In this document: in pieces, positions 25,222-36,600 of the stretch
How positions within the stretch are numbered: position 1 is the first letter of the stretch
How the letters are laid out: each line of letters starts with the position of its first letter
NCBI GenBank assembly: GCA_964424105.1
Contig: CAYRHJ010000030.1
Location: 1-64,000 of the forward strand
Length of the DNA: 64,000 bases
Reading direction: 5' to 3'
Source: CAYRHJ01 sp964424105
GTDB taxonomy: Bacteria; Planctomycetota; Phycisphaerae; UBA1845
The notes under the pieces: generated by a model
What the model was told of the DNA's origin: nothing
The model's database searches: none
Seen by the model: only the letters and a program-made list of their open reading frames with translations
Program-made: the position numbers and the translations under genes

Positions 25222-28200
25222 TCAAAGACCGACCTGCACCGCCGCCGGCAGCGACGTGCTTGGAATCTTGACCTCCAACACCCGATCCGCACTGCGATAG
25301 AACCAGCCCGATTCGACCGCATCCAGCTCAGCCTCACTCGCCATCGCAGCAACATCGATCTTGTTCAGTTGAACCGCGGACGGCGAAACGCCAACATCGT
25401 GGAATCGTAGGCGCCAAGGCCGAACCGGCGGCTCCCATTCACCTTCGATTTCCTCGATGCGCACGTGCCAGACGGAATGCGAAGGCCGACGCAGATCGCG
25501 CTGCGTGGACCCGGAGATACTGTTCGATGGTTCGGCTGTGCTGCGCCCGCGATTCGGTGCTTTCCGCACCGTGGATTTCACCCGCGTCCGCAGATATTGA
25601 CCCTGCTGAAACGCGAAACTGATGCCGTCGTCTTCATAGACCGTGAAACTCTCCGACACGCCTCCCGCCTGCGGGTAAAGATCGACATCCATCCGCGGTG
25701 GCACAGGCTCATCCACATACTGCATCACAGGGCCACCCGGGATCACCGCCCCCGCACGGATGAACACCGGCGTGTAGTCGAGCGGAGCCGGCACGGTGAT
25801 CGTCTGCCCACCGGCAAAACGCTCGTCCGTTCGCCAATCATACCAATCCGCCCCGGCAGGCAGATATAGCGTGCGGGTCGTGGCCCCCTCGGTGAACACC
25901 GGCGCAGCCAGGACGTACGGCCCCAACATCAACACCTGGTCTTCCTCAAACGTTGTCAAATCACTGTCCCAGAATTGGAAGAACGTCGGCGCCAACACCG
26001 GCTCTGCCGTCCGCGAAGACTGCTCCGTCAGGCTGTAAAGGTATGGCATCCACCGATACCGCTGGTTGATGGCTTCACGGATGATCGAGGTGTACGGTTC
26101 GCCATAAACCCATGGCTCGGTGAACTCCGACGTGTTCACCGCGTGGTTGCGCATGAAAGGATTGAAACTGGCGAATTGCAACCAGCGCGTCAGCAGCTCG
26201 GCATTGGGCGTTCCCAGGAATCCGCCGATGTCGTGGCCAAACAGGATCATCCCGCTCAGCGACATGTGCAGGCTCATCTGCACGCTGACCCGCATGCTCT
26301 CGAACGTGCTCAACGAGTCGCCGCTCCAGTTGGCGTTGTAACGATGACTGCCCGCGTAACCGGATCGCGACAAGATGAAAGGCCTCTCGTTGGGACGATG
26401 CTCCAGCATGGCCTGCTGCGTCCACATCACGTTACGCAGCGCGTACAGATTCCGAGCTTCCAGGTCCGTCCGCTTCTGCCCGTCATAATCATAAATGGCC
26501 TGCGGCATGTGGTTCGATGCCGGCTCGTTGATGTCGTTCCAGATGCCCGTGACACCGGTGTCGAGGAACACCTTGAGCTTGTCCTTGTAGAACTGCCCAG
26601 CCGCCGTGCTGGTGTAATCGAACCAACTGACTTGCCCGAAGGGGTGAAAAATTTCGTTGAGGACGACGTTCCCGCTGGCATCCTCCAAGAAGAAGCCGTT
26701 ATCCGTCAGAAACGCGTACAAGGGGTCATCAGGCTGGATCGAGGGATCCAGGATATTGACGCGTTTGATCCCCATGGATTCGAGGATTTGATTGTTGGCG
26801 ATCGGGTCGGCGAAATTCACCGGGTGCCAGGTGAACCAGTCCAGGTCGTTCATGTAGTCCAGATCGAGATAGACCGCGTCCACGGGGATCTCCAAATCAC
26901 GAAACGTCTGCCCGATGTCCAGAATCTGACCCCAGGAGTTGTAGCCGAACCGCGATTGATGAAACCCAAGCGCCCACTTCGCAGGCAGCGGAACGAAGCC
27001 CGTCACTTTCGCGTACGCACGGGCTACATCTTCCGGCAGCGGGCCGGCCAACACGTAATAATCCAACTCCGACTGCCTAGCGCCGAACGTCACCGCACCC
27101 GTGCCATCCTTGTCTATGTCGAAAAAGGGCATGGCCGGGCTGTCCACGAAGACGCCGTAAAACTCGCCATCATAAAACCCGTAATAGAACGGAGTGCTCG
27201 AGTAGAGCGGGCCTTCGAACTCGCCGTAACCGAAATGGTCCGTGTTACGCATCAGGAACTCGTCTCCCCGGCGATCGATCGGTCCGCCGCGCAACCCCAG
27301 GCCCATGAATTTTTCGCCGGCCCGAGCCGTCTTGCGATTGAATAGAATTTCCGATTGCCGTATCCACCCCAGCGGCTGGGGCTGATCCGCGATGATCTCC
27401 CGGCCATCAGGCCGCAGCACGACGACGCGGAACGGGTGCTTCTCGACGGTCACCGTCATGGCCGACGTCGAAAGGAACGTCGCGCTGGGCGTGTCCTTCG
27501 CGATGACGGTTGGGCCATTCAGACCGTTGAGCGTGATGGCGCCGCTAATCCAGTCGGTGAACTGACCGGCTACGTTGACACGGACCCGCACGATGTCATC
27601 GTCCAGAAGTTCGACCCTGGCCACCTTGCCGCCCTCGATGGTGAAGTCGGCCACCGGACCGGCGATGGTCGTCTTGAGCACGTCGCCGACGAATTCAATG
27701 TCGTCCAGCGGCGGGTCATCACCATCGACGTGGGGGACCGCGAGAAAATCGTCCCAGGTAAATAACGCCGGCTTAGGAGTCCCATCGACGTTCAGAAGCC
27801 CCGCGTACGACCAGGTGAGCGTCGTTGGATCGGTGCCGTAATTGGTCCCGTAGTCGACGCCCACGAAGTTGAGCACGAACTCGAATTCGTGATCGAGCGC
27901 CTCTTGCAGCAGAAACCCGATGTAATTGTTCTGAAGCGTCTCCGAACCGCGGATGGTGTAATTCAACGGTTCGAAGAAGAAATCCTGCGAGATGTAGCCC
28001 GTTTGATCGATGGCGATGGGTTTGCCCACGTCCGCCGCGACGGCGTAAAGCCGGTCAAAATAATGCGGAACGACGTTGTCCGGGCCAAGCAGCGGGTTGA
28101 AGGCCACCATATACGGATACGTGCTCACCGCGAGCAGATCGCTGTGTTGCAGCAGCACCTTGACTTCGTTCTCCAGCACGTCGGGATAGGTATCAGCCAA

Positions 28201-31200
28201 CGACGTCTGAAGGTCCAACGACTCGCGATGCAACGCCAGCATGTGTTCATAGTGAATCGACGTGCACACCGTCAGGTCCGGATACAGCTTTTTGATGGCT
28301 GTGTAGACGTGCGCGTTCAGTTCCTTGTACGCCTCCCACTGATGAGGCTGCTTGGCCAGGAGAATGTTGGCTTCGATTCCGATGGCCAGGAAATTGGGCT
28401 GGAAATGCTCGATGGCCGCGATCACGAAGTTGGTGAGGGCCTGTTTCACGTTGGGGTGGTTGAATGCGTACTGATCCCACGGGGAAGGCAGCGGCATGCG
28501 GTTCGTATCACCCCAATAGGGGGCCAGCCGGTCGTAGGAAACCTCGATCGGGTTGATCAGCACGTAAACATCGTGACCCGGCACGACGGACACGTCGGCT
28601 GACCGCAGCAGGTTCCAGTGCGCTTGCAGATTCGCGGAGTAGGAGTGATAGTCGGAGCTGAGCAGCGCTTCCGGCCAAGGGATGCCCTCCTGGAAATTGT
28701 GACCGACCAGATCTGCGTGATCTCGCAACATGATGTATCCCACCTGCCAGCCTAATTCCGAGTTGGCGGGGGGGATGGAGGTGAATCCCATGCGGTAGGG
28801 TCGGGTGTCGGGAAGTTCCGGCGTCAACACGCCGACAAAGCCGCCGCCGGGTAAAAGGTCCACGTCCAATTCCGTTTCGGCATCGACATCCGCATGCTCG
28901 GTTCGATCAAACGAGGTCTTGGTTTCGTCGGCGATCCAGATGGCCCGATACTGCCTCCCGCCCAGGAACGAAAGATCGACGTTGTCGATGGACTTCGCTT
29001 CCACACCGTTTCCATTGATGACGAACAGATACCAATCGGCGCCCGAACGACGGGCCATGGCAACGAGCTCGCCGATCTCGCTGACGCCCAACACCACGGT
29101 CTCGTCCCACGTCGTGGGAATGCCCTGCAACACGTCCAGAACGTCCGTTTGGGCCAGGAGTATGGCGGGGTCCTCGGCCAGGTGCATCAGCGGTGACGCG
29201 AAGATGCCGGCGGTGGCTAATTGGTGCGTGAAAGTGGTGTCGCCGATTTTTCGCGCGTCGAAAGTCACGGGTGTGTAGTCCCCCGGGCTGAGCACAAAGC
29301 GGGTGAAGGGCAGGATTGCGTTGTGCCTTGGGGGGAGGAACTGCTTGAACTCCCAGGCTACGCCGTTCAGTTCCAGCCCGGCGAATCCCTCGCGGGTGAT
29401 CTCGTTGGGGTAGGTTCGCTCCCGCCCGGTGGGCTTGTTGTTGCCGTGGAAGTTGATCATCAGCTCGCGCTGGGCTGCGTCCCGCAGGATGTCCTCGTAG
29501 ATTTGGACGGAAAGCTGGGATTCGTTCTCCGTCGCCCCGTTGTTGTCCACCTTGACACCGACGGCGCCGGCGGCCTTGACCGCGTCGAAGAATGGGCGTC
29601 GCTGGTCGGGCCCGAGAACCTCCCACCAATTCTTCCAAACCCAGATGTCAACATCGCGGCCGTCGGTGTGTGCGTAGTTGACCAGGTCGGCCAGTCGCTG
29701 GAACTGGTCCTTTCCGTCTTGGGGGAAGCCTAATTCCCACCAGGCGTCGATGACGACGTATTCGACGCCCAACTCGTCTGCGTAGTCCACGAATTGTTGT
29801 TGGATGTCGTACGAGTAGCCCGAGTCGAAGTCCGACCAGAATGACCACAGTGCCCGGCCTGGTCGGACCCAGGGGGTGTTCAGGCCTTCCGGAAACAACG
29901 TTTCATCCGGCGGGTGGCTGAGGTTTTGGACCATGTCGGAGTTGACCAGGCCGTCGAGGTCGGGGCTGAAGATGCAGAGCCGCCAGGGTGATGTTGATTC
30001 GCCGGCTACGGTCCATTGGGGATCGTCGAGGAATTCGGGGACGATTTCACGGGAGACCAGGTCGGCCGCAAACGTCATGCCGCTGTATCCCGCAAGCGCC
30101 GCCTCCGTCAGGGTCAGGAACCCGGCTTCGTCGGGTAGCTCCACCGTGACCGGGGGTCCCATGGAGTTGTCAAACTGTCCGATGGGCGCGCCGAAGTAGA
30201 TAGACTCGTAGTTTCCCGTGTTGGGCTGAAACCAGACGAAGCTGCCCTGCGGAATGGTCCAGCGCGTGGACTCCTCGGTGATGGTGCGGACCCCGTCGCC
30301 CGGAATCACGTATCGAAACGCCACCCCGTCGTCAAAAACCCGAAACACCACGTCGAAGGAAACGTCGCCGGAAACGTGGCCCGACCCCACGCGACGAACC
30401 GTGACCGTGACCTCGTTGTAGTGATTTCGGGCCAACGAGTGCGTTCCACGAGTCGCGTACGTCTCGTTCACGGTGATCGGTTCCGTGGCCTCGAGATGGG
30501 TGACCGCCTCCCCTAACTCCACGTCGTCAACCACGATCCCCAGCCGCGAGGTCTCGATGACGTCCGTGTCCTGGTATCGCACGCCGTAGTGCAACTGTCC
30601 CGTCGCATCCACGCTGATCTCCGCCACCACGTTGCCGTCAGGTCCAGCCACGGTCACCGGCGTTACCCACGGCTCGTCGCGGTTCATGGGCAAGGCGAAG
30701 ACGTCCCGAAAAAGCTGCGTCGCCAATTTGGGAAGTCCGTCGGCTGTATAGATGCCGATGAATTCGAAACCCTTCAAAAACGTCATCAACGTCGGGCTGA
30801 TGAACGGCGGATTCTCCTGGGCCCGGATGCGCAGCTTCTCCATGTGCGCCGTCAAGTCGCGGGTGGCAAAATTGATGATGAACTCCACACCGCCGATCTT
30901 CTCCGCCTCGGAGAACAGCAAGCGCAGGTAGCGCTCCTGCTTTTCCTCGGAAACAGCAAACGGAAACCCCTCGATATCGAACGGAATGGAACCGTAGCCC
31001 GTTTCCGTGACAGCGATGGGCTTGTCGGTCAGCGACCGAACCATTTGGAACAGCCCATCCAAGCTCGATGCCAGCGTAAGGTTCGCCCCGTACAGCGTCT
31101 TCAGCGGGTACAATGAAAAACCCACCACGTCCGTGTAGGGCAACATCGCTTCCAGCGCCTGGCGGTGCAGATCGAGCAGCGGCGGATTCAAAATCCCATC

Positions 31201-33396
31201 GATGAGCACGGACATCCCGAACTCGTCGAACATGAAATGTTCGCCGACGAACGAAACCACGATTTTAATGTCATCATACGCCGGTTCGGAGCGCAACTGC
31301 TCGTAGACAAACTGCTGGAGCTCGACCAGCTTCTGAAACTCCTCCGGATTCCCCGGATCGATGGCCAGGTTAACTTCCAACCCAGTGGCCAGGTAATCCG
31401 GATCATAATACTCGATGACCCGGCGCAGGTAGTTCAAATACGCCGTCTTCACCAGCGGGTCATTGACAGCCAGACCGTCGAACGGCGGCGGCAAAAGTCG
31501 ATCGCGATAATCCTGAAAGAACCCCGTCCCCACCGCCTGAAAATTGTCATCATGATAAAACCCCTCGCCGAAACCCCAATAAGGCGCCAACACGTTCCGC
31601 GGGATACCAATCGGGTTCACCGAAATAGCCGTCACGATTCCCGGCGGGTTGCGGTCCCGATGTTTCTTCCACGAATCGACCACGTGCTCGCTATAGGGCA
31701 ACTCCGCCGACGAAAACGGAAAATCGTCCGCCAACGCTTCCGTCCACGGGATCCCGTTGTCGAAATGCGGAGCCACCAAATCCGCATCGCCACCGATGAT
31801 CGCGTACATATTATCCATCACCTCGTCATCCAGCGGCTCGCCCGGGTCGAGGTCGTATGGATGAGGCGTCATTCCCAAAAAGAACGTACGCGAGACCAGT
31901 GGCCGCACCCGCCACCAACCTCGGTTGAAGGCCAGATCGCGCAAGGTGTGATAACCGGACTTGGCCTCACCCGCCCCATCGTACGACCGCAGACCCAGCG
32001 TCCCAAAATAGGCCGCCGCCTTCGGAATCACTTCCGCGGGGATTCCGTAAACCGGGAGGCCCGCCTCCGTCTGCGCACGTTCCGGCGACGCATCAAACAA
32101 TCTCGCGAAGTTCACGAACGGCATGCGCGACGCGTTACGATCCCATGCCTCGAAGACGGCGTGCACGAACTGGCTTTGCATGGTGGCTGAACTGCCCAAG
32201 GCCGGGGAAGACGGGTAGCCGATCAGCAGGAATTGGAAAGCCTTTTCCGGATAGAGGCTGAGTAACGACTCCACTTCGTCCCGCACTTGCTGGGGCGGAA
32301 CATTCGTGAAATCCGCATTTCTGGGGAAGTAGTTCACGCTGACGAGATCAACCACGGAATTCAACGCCTGCATCAATGATGCGGCTGGTTCGTGGAGCAG
32401 GGCGGGATGGGTGGCGTTGACGGCGACCCGGACCCCGTCGCCCCACAGCGATTTTCCGTGCAGGGATACGGCTTGGATGAACTGGACGTAATCGGACCAG
32501 AACAAGACATCGGGCTGAACCGCAAGATATCGATCGACTTCGAAGCCCAGGTTCAAGGTGGCCACTGGCAGGTCTGGCATGGCTTGGTGGATGAAATCGA
32601 GCAGGTGGTTGAAGCGGTTGATGAAAGCGTCGTCGTTGAAGCGGATGGTGCCGTTTGCGATGGCGGTGGCTAGGTCCGAGGGGAGGGTCAGTTGATCCTG
32701 ATGGATGGGTCCGATGATGAGGTGGACGAGAAAGTCGTCGGCAGCGAGATCGTCGTTAATGCCGGGGAGGAAGGGAGTCTGCGGGCCATCAAATACGCCC
32801 GGGGAACTTTCGAGAAGGGGCCAAAGCAGTGAAATGGTCGTAGCCTCTGTCCCTAGCTCGCGGGCCAGGTCGGATCGGCGGAGGTTGTTGGCCGGTGGAT
32901 GGCCGAAATCGAGGCCGAGGATTCGGTTTCCTTTCTGCACAATATCGGGAACGACCGTGTTGTCGGTGTCGTCGGGATCCCATCCCCAGATGAGGCTTCC
33001 TGGAAAAGGCTGGACGCCGCAATGGAGGACGGCGCCGTTGGCTCCGCCGAAGCCGTCGCCGTCGCTTTCGATGTAATAGGTATGGAGCGAGGAAAGTCGG
33101 GGGTCGAAGGGGGCACAATCGTTGGCGTCGGGTACGCCGTCCGCGTCCTGATCGGGATCGCCTGCGGCGGACCGCTCGCTTTGCGCTCGCGGCTCGTAAA
33201 AGGCTTGGTCGCCGGCTGCGTGCTGATGGGGATCGCCTGCGGTTGTGATGGCAGTTAGACCGAAGGAAAGCCCGAGACTCAGCGCTAGCCCGATATGCAC
33301 CCCCAGCAAGGTGCCCCATCCATCGCGCGGCGATGGGTGGGGTCTCAATGATTGGACACCGAGGTACGCCGCCGGTTTTTTTCGAAATCGATTCAT
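25222..33396 (-). CDS. Giant secreted multi-glycosidase: three TIM barrels, GH97 and GH31 in one chain
   Basis: About 2,724 residues. Order: signal peptide (LLGVHIGLALSLGLSFGL); metal-binding Asp-rich linker (DQDADGVPDANDCAPFDPR, about 78-122); barrel A (145-495, strand-4 Glu in GFEVD but LIGYPSS instead of the strand-7 TETGY); barrel B (505-865, GLEVN and VTETGYG intact); GH97 (about 908-1527, VRPGRALWSFW, GVKVDNNG, GNNKPTGRERTYPN); barrel C (1533-1885, GIEAN, but IDQTGY with Gln for Glu); GH31 (about 1918-2720, nucleophile motif GIWNDINEP near 2285 and WSGDS near 2357) with a C-terminal DUF5110-like part. The start at 33396 has GGAG nine bases upstream. GH97 and GH31 act on alpha-glucosides or alpha-galactosides, so an alpha-glycan substrate is inferred. 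Confidence 0.85.
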   Translation of the reverse strand: MNRFRKKPAAYLGVQSLRPHPSPRDGWGTLLGVHIGLALSLGLSFGLTAITTAGDPHQHAAGDQAFYEPRAQSERSAAGDPDQDADGVPDANDCAPFDPRLSSLHTYYIESDGDGFGGANGAVLHCGVQPFPGSLIWGWDPDDTDNTVVPDIVQKGNRILGLDFGHPPANNLRRSDLARELGTEATTISLLWPLLESSPGVFDGPQTPFLPGINDDLAADDFLVHLIIGPIHQDQLTLPSDLATAIANGTIRFNDDAFINRFNHLLDFIHQAMPDLPVATLNLGFEVDRYLAVQPDVLFWSDYVQFIQAVSLHGKSLWGDGVRVAVNATHPALLHEPAASLMQALNSVVDLVSVNYFPRNADFTNVPPQQVRDEVESLLSLYPEKAFQFLLIGYPSSPALGSSATMQSQFVHAVFEAWDRNASRMPFVNFARLFDASPERAQTEAGLPVYGIPAEVIPKAAAYFGTLGLRSYDGAGEAKSGYHTLRDLAFNRGWWRVRPLVSRTFFLGMTPHPYDLDPGEPLDDEVMDNMYAIIGGDADLVAPHFDNGIPWTEALADDFPFSSAELPYSEHVVDSWKKHRDRNPPGIVTAISVNPIGIPRNVLAPYWGFGEGFYHDDNFQAVGTGFFQDYRDRLLPPPFDGLAVNDPLVKTAYLNYLRRVIEYYDPDYLATGLEVNLAIDPGNPEEFQKLVELQQFVYEQLRSEPAYDDIKIVVSFVGEHFMFDEFGMSVLIDGILNPPLLDLHRQALEAMLPYTDVVGFSLYPLKTLYGANLTLASSLDGLFQMVRSLTDKPIAVTETGYGSIPFDIEGFPFAVSEEKQERYLRLLFSEAEKIGGVEFIINFATRDLTAHMEKLRIRAQENPPFISPTLMTFLKGFEFIGIYTADGLPKLATQLFRDVFALPMNRDEPWVTPVTVAGPDGNVVAEISVDATGQLHYGVRYQDTDVIETSRLGIVVDDVELGEAVTHLEATEPITVNETYATRGTHSLARNHYNEVTVTVRRVGSGHVSGDVSFDVVFRVFDDGVAFRYVIPGDGVRTITEESTRWTIPQGSFVWFQPNTGNYESIYFGAPIGQFDNSMGPPVTVELPDEAGFLTLTEAALAGYSGMTFAADLVSREIVPEFLDDPQWTVAGESTSPWRLCIFSPDLDGLVNSDMVQNLSHPPDETLFPEGLNTPWVRPGRALWSFWSDFDSGYSYDIQQQFVDYADELGVEYVVIDAWWELGFPQDGKDQFQRLADLVNYAHTDGRDVDIWVWKNWWEVLGPDQRRPFFDAVKAAGAVGVKVDNNGATENESQLSVQIYEDILRDAAQRELMINFHGNNKPTGRERTYPNEITREGFAGLELNGVAWEFKQFLPPRHNAILPFTRFVLSPGDYTPVTFDARKIGDTTFTHQLATAGIFASPLMHLAEDPAILLAQTDVLDVLQGIPTTWDETVVLGVSEIGELVAMARRSGADWYLFVINGNGVEAKSIDNVDLSFLGGRQYRAIWIADETKTSFDRTEHADVDAETELDVDLLPGGGFVGVLTPELPDTRPYRMGFTSIPPANSELGWQVGYIMLRDHADLVGHNFQEGIPWPEALLSSDYHSYSANLQAHWNLLRSADVSVVPGHDVYVLINPIEVSYDRLAPYWGDTNRMPLPSPWDQYAFNHPNVKQALTNFVIAAIEHFQPNFLAIGIEANILLAKQPHQWEAYKELNAHVYTAIKKLYPDLTVCTSIHYEHMLALHRESLDLQTSLADTYPDVLENEVKVLLQHSDLLAVSTYPYMVAFNPLLGPDNVVPHYFDRLYAVAADVGKPIAIDQTGYISQDFFFEPLNYTIRGSETLQNNYIGFLLQEALDHEFEFVLNFVGVDYGTNYGTDPTTLTWSYAGLLNVDGTPKPALFTWDDFLAVPHVDGDDPPLDDIEFVGDVLKTTIAGPVADFTIEGGKVARVELLDDDIVRVRVNVAGQFTDWISGAITLNGLNGPTVIAKDTPSATFLSTSAMTVTVEKHPFRVVVLRPDGREIIADQPQPLGWIRQSEILFNRKTARAGEKFMGLGLRGGPIDRRGDEFLMRNTDHFGYGEFEGPLYSSTPFYYGFYDGEFYGVFVDSPAMPFFDIDKDGTGAVTFGARQSELDYYVLAGPLPEDVARAYAKVTGFVPLPAKWALGFHQSRFGYNSWGQILDIGQTFRDLEIPVDAVYLDLDYMNDLDWFTWHPVNFADPIANNQILESMGIKRVNILDPSIQPDDPLYAFLTDNGFFLEDASGNVVLNEIFHPFGQVSWFDYTSTAAGQFYKDKLKVFLDTGVTGIWNDINEPASNHMPQAIYDYDGQKRTDLEARNLYALRNVMWTQQAMLEHRPNERPFILSRSGYAGSHRYNANWSGDSLSTFESMRVSVQMSLHMSLSGMILFGHDIGGFLGTPNAELLTRWLQFASFNPFMRNHAVNTSEFTEPWVYGEPYTSIIREAINQRYRWMPYLYSLTEQSSRTAEPVLAPTFFQFWDSDLTTFEEDQVLMLGPYVLAAPVFTEGATTRTLYLPAGADWYDWRTDERFAGGQTITVPAPLDYTPVFIRAGAVIPGGPVMQYVDEPVPPRMDVDLYPQAGGVSESFTVYEDDGISFAFQQGQYLRTRVKSTVRKAPNRGRSTAEPSNSISGSTQRDLRRPSHSVWHVRIEEIEGEWEPPVRPWRLRFHDVGVSPSAVQLNKIDVAAMASEAELDAVESGWFYRSADRVLEVKIPSTSLPAAVQVGL
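33144..33242. repeat. R2 inserted in frame near the N-terminus of the giant gene, with 24-bp direct repeats
   Basis: CGTCCTGATCGGGATCGCCT (33144) and CGTGCTGATGGGGATCGCCT (33219) start 24-bp flanks that match at 22 of 24 positions. Between them sits R2 (33169-33201), read by the gene as FYEPRAQSERS. The offset of 75 bp equals 25 codons. The insert separates the signal peptide from the metal-binding linker. Confidence 0.85.
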
Positions 33397-33449
33397 TCCC
33401 CTATGCTCCATATTTGCTTGCGGTGCATCGCCCGACAGTCACGTCCCAC

Positions 33450-33690
33450 GCTTCCGTCACTCCGGCGCAGGCCGGAGTCCAGGGGCCCGCGTTGAGGGCT
33501 GGATTCCGGCTTTGGCCGGAATGACGGTGGCGCGGCGGGTGTGCCGTCGACTTCGCCGTCCCCGTGCCATACTGGACGCTCCCTCCTTGGTCGCGTCCAG
33601 GGTCGCGGCTCTGATAAGATGCCTGCGACCGACCCGCGTGTAATCATCGGATCCCCCCATGCTGGATTCCGGCTTTCGCCGGAATGACGG
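33450..33690. repeat. R1, R1, R3 and R1 repeats between the two giant genes
   Basis: R1-type palindromes lie at about 33456-33480 (CTCCGGCGCAGGCCGGAG), 33500-33527 and 33663-33690. An R3 (GGTCGCGGCTCTGATAAG) lies at 33602-33619, preceded by GCTCCCTCCTTGGTCGCG. Together they fill the 298-bp gap between the two giant genes. Confidence 0.85.
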
Positions 33691-33694
33691 AGCG

Positions 33695-36600
33695 CTAGGG
33701 CGTCTGCGTTGTGAACATAGCTACAAACCCCCCTCCCGGTGCCAACGTGGCTGAGAGTCCGCTATTTCGCCCGACGGAGTTTTGCTCAAGTCGCGTCAAG
33801 GTTGTTGAAGTTTCGTCGGCGAGGTAGACGGCGTCATACGTCCCGTCTGCCAGGAAAGTCAAATCGGGTAGTTCGATCAAGCGGCTGTCTTCGCTGCTGC
33901 CGTTGAGCATGAACAAAAACCACCTGTCATCGGCGCGGCGGGCCATCACGACGAATTGCCCGATGTCGCCGTGCAGGACGACTGTTTCATCCCAGGTGCT
34001 TCGCATCGCTCGGACGACATCCAACACATTCGGCAGGGCGACCAAATCCTGTGGCCTCACCGACCAAACCTGTAGGGCTGCGGTGAAGACTCCCGCGGTG
34101 GCGAGTTGATGCGTCAAGGTCGTTTGTCCCAGTTCGGAGGGGTTGAGCGTCACGGGTTTGTATTCAGCGGACCCAGCCAGAAATCGAGTGAAAGGCAGAA
34201 TGGCGTTGTGGTGGGGTGTGGGGCCTTCGTCGGTGTTGACCCACTCCAAACCGCGGACGGCGTCGCGGGCCAATAGATTCGGATAGGTGCGAGATTCACC
34301 GGATGGTTTTCCGCTGTTGGCAAGAGTCACGATCAAGCCATGGGCGGCTGCATGGGGGAGCACGTTCTCGACAAACTGGTTAAATTCCTGCGACTCGGCC
34401 GCGGAGGCATCGATGGCCACGCCAGCCGCGCCGGTGTTGGCGAGTGCCAGGAAGTAGGCATCCCGCGTCGCGGGCTGCTGAAGCTCGACGTAGGGTTTCC
34501 AGACGACGACGTCGACGTTGTGGTCGTCGCGATGGGCATATTCAACGAGGTTTGCGAGGGCGGCGAAGGCATCGGCGAATCCATAGAAGGGAAACCCAAC
34601 TTCCCAGCCGGGTCCCACAACGACATACTCGAAACCCAGGGCGTGGGCAGCGTCCACGTAAGCCTTTTGATAATCAAGATTGAAACCTGAGGCTGGATCG
34701 GCGGCAATCGAATACAGCGCTCGGCCCGGGCGGATCCAATGGGTGGCTGAACCCTGCGGAAAAAGCGTCGGATCGTGGGGGCTATTCAAGCTGTTCAGGA
34801 CGTCGGAATTGACGAGGTCGTCGAGGTCATCGCTGACCAGCACCACTCGCCAGGGCGTGGTCGTGCCGCCCTGTGCCTGCCACTCCGCGTCGATGAAAAA
34901 CTGCGCCCGAATCTCCGGCGTCCCCGTATCCGTCAGGTAGCTCAATCCGCTGTAGTCGCCGAGGTTGGCCTCTGCAAACACGAGAAACGTTCCGTCGGAA
35001 AGCCGTGCGGTGACGGGTCCGCCCATGCCCGATGTAAAGGTTCCCAGCGCCCCCTCGCGATACATCCCTTCGTAAAGGATCGCGTCGTCCTGATACCAAA
35101 CGGTGCTGGATTCCGGCAGCACCCAGGACGTCGATTCGCCCGTGATCAGCCTCGGTCCGTTTCCCGGAATGACGTATCGATAGGCGAACGCGTCATCGTA
35201 GACGCGGACTTCAACTTCGAGCGTGCTGTCGCCCGCACCATTTCGTTGAACGGTCAGCGTGTAAGCGTTCCATCGCGTCGATGCGAAACTATGAACACCA
35301 AGCGTGTCGAAGCTCTGCTGAATGGCTGTGGCCTCGCTGACCGTCACCTGCGATATGTTCCGCGTCACGTCCACGCCGTCCACCGTCAAACCCATCGAAG
35401 AGCTGTACACCGCTTCACCGCCACGCTCCACCGAGTAAACCAACCGCTTCGGATTGAAACGCGCCCTCAACTCGTTCGACGGGCTTTCCAGCATCACCTC
35501 ACTGCCAGCCGGCACGTTCGGAATCAGCGGCAAGGCCAACTCCTCCAACCACCGCTCACCCCCGGGCCGAAGAATTCCATCCCCGTCGTAAATTCCGATG
35601 TCCCGGAAGAATTGCAGAAACTCCACGAAGTTCGCGCTGCCCGTCCCCGTCCCCTTACCGATCGCGTCCACCTGCCGCTGCCAACCCAGATCACCGTCCC
35701 GAATCTCGAAGTTCACGATGAACTCCACCGGATTCGCATGCCGGGCCAACTCCCGAAACAGCAGCCGATAGTATCGCTCCTGCTTCTCCGCCGTCCCCGT
35801 GTAGACAAAACCGTCAAGGATGTCGAACGGGTCACCCGTGTACCCGCTCTCCGTAATGGCGATCGGCTTATCACCCGCCCCCAGCCGCACCAGCAAATCC
35901 AAAAGCTCGTCATACAACATCGCGGGCATCGTGTACGCGCTGTATTTCCCAAAATGCGGGTAGTGCGAAAGCCCGACAATGTCCGTGTAAGGCAACATCC
36001 GCCCCAACGCGTCAACCTGCGCCTCCCGAACCCCAGCCTCCTGCTCATCGAACTTATAAGCCACCCCGAACTCGTCGATCATATAACTCGTCGACGAAAA
36101 CGAAACCATGATCGGCACCTGCGCGTAGGCCGGGTTGGCCTTCAACGCTTCATAAAGCCACTGGTGAAACGCGAAATACTTCTCGTAGCGCTGCTGGTCC
36201 TGCACCAGCGCCGCGCTCACCTCGATCCCCACGATCAGGTAATCCGGCTGAAAGTAGTCCAGCATCCGAATGGCATAATTCAAAAAAGCCGTACGAACCT
36301 CCGGCGAGTCGAAATCGTAGTTGTCCCAGGGAGGCGGCAACGCCCGTTTGTCCGCGTCACCCACGATCCCGTTCGGCACCCGGTTGAAGTCCTCGTCAAA
36401 ATCGAAACCTTCACCCACCCCCCAATAGGGCGCCAACAAATGACGCGGCACCCCCAGCGGATTGATGGCCACCGCTATCCGGTTCCCAGACGGAATCGTG
36501 TCGCGGTCATTCCGCAACGTGTCCCGAACGCCGGCGCTGTAGGGCAGCTCGATCGACGTGAAATCGTCAGCCAGCGCTTCCACCCACGGAACCCCGCCAT

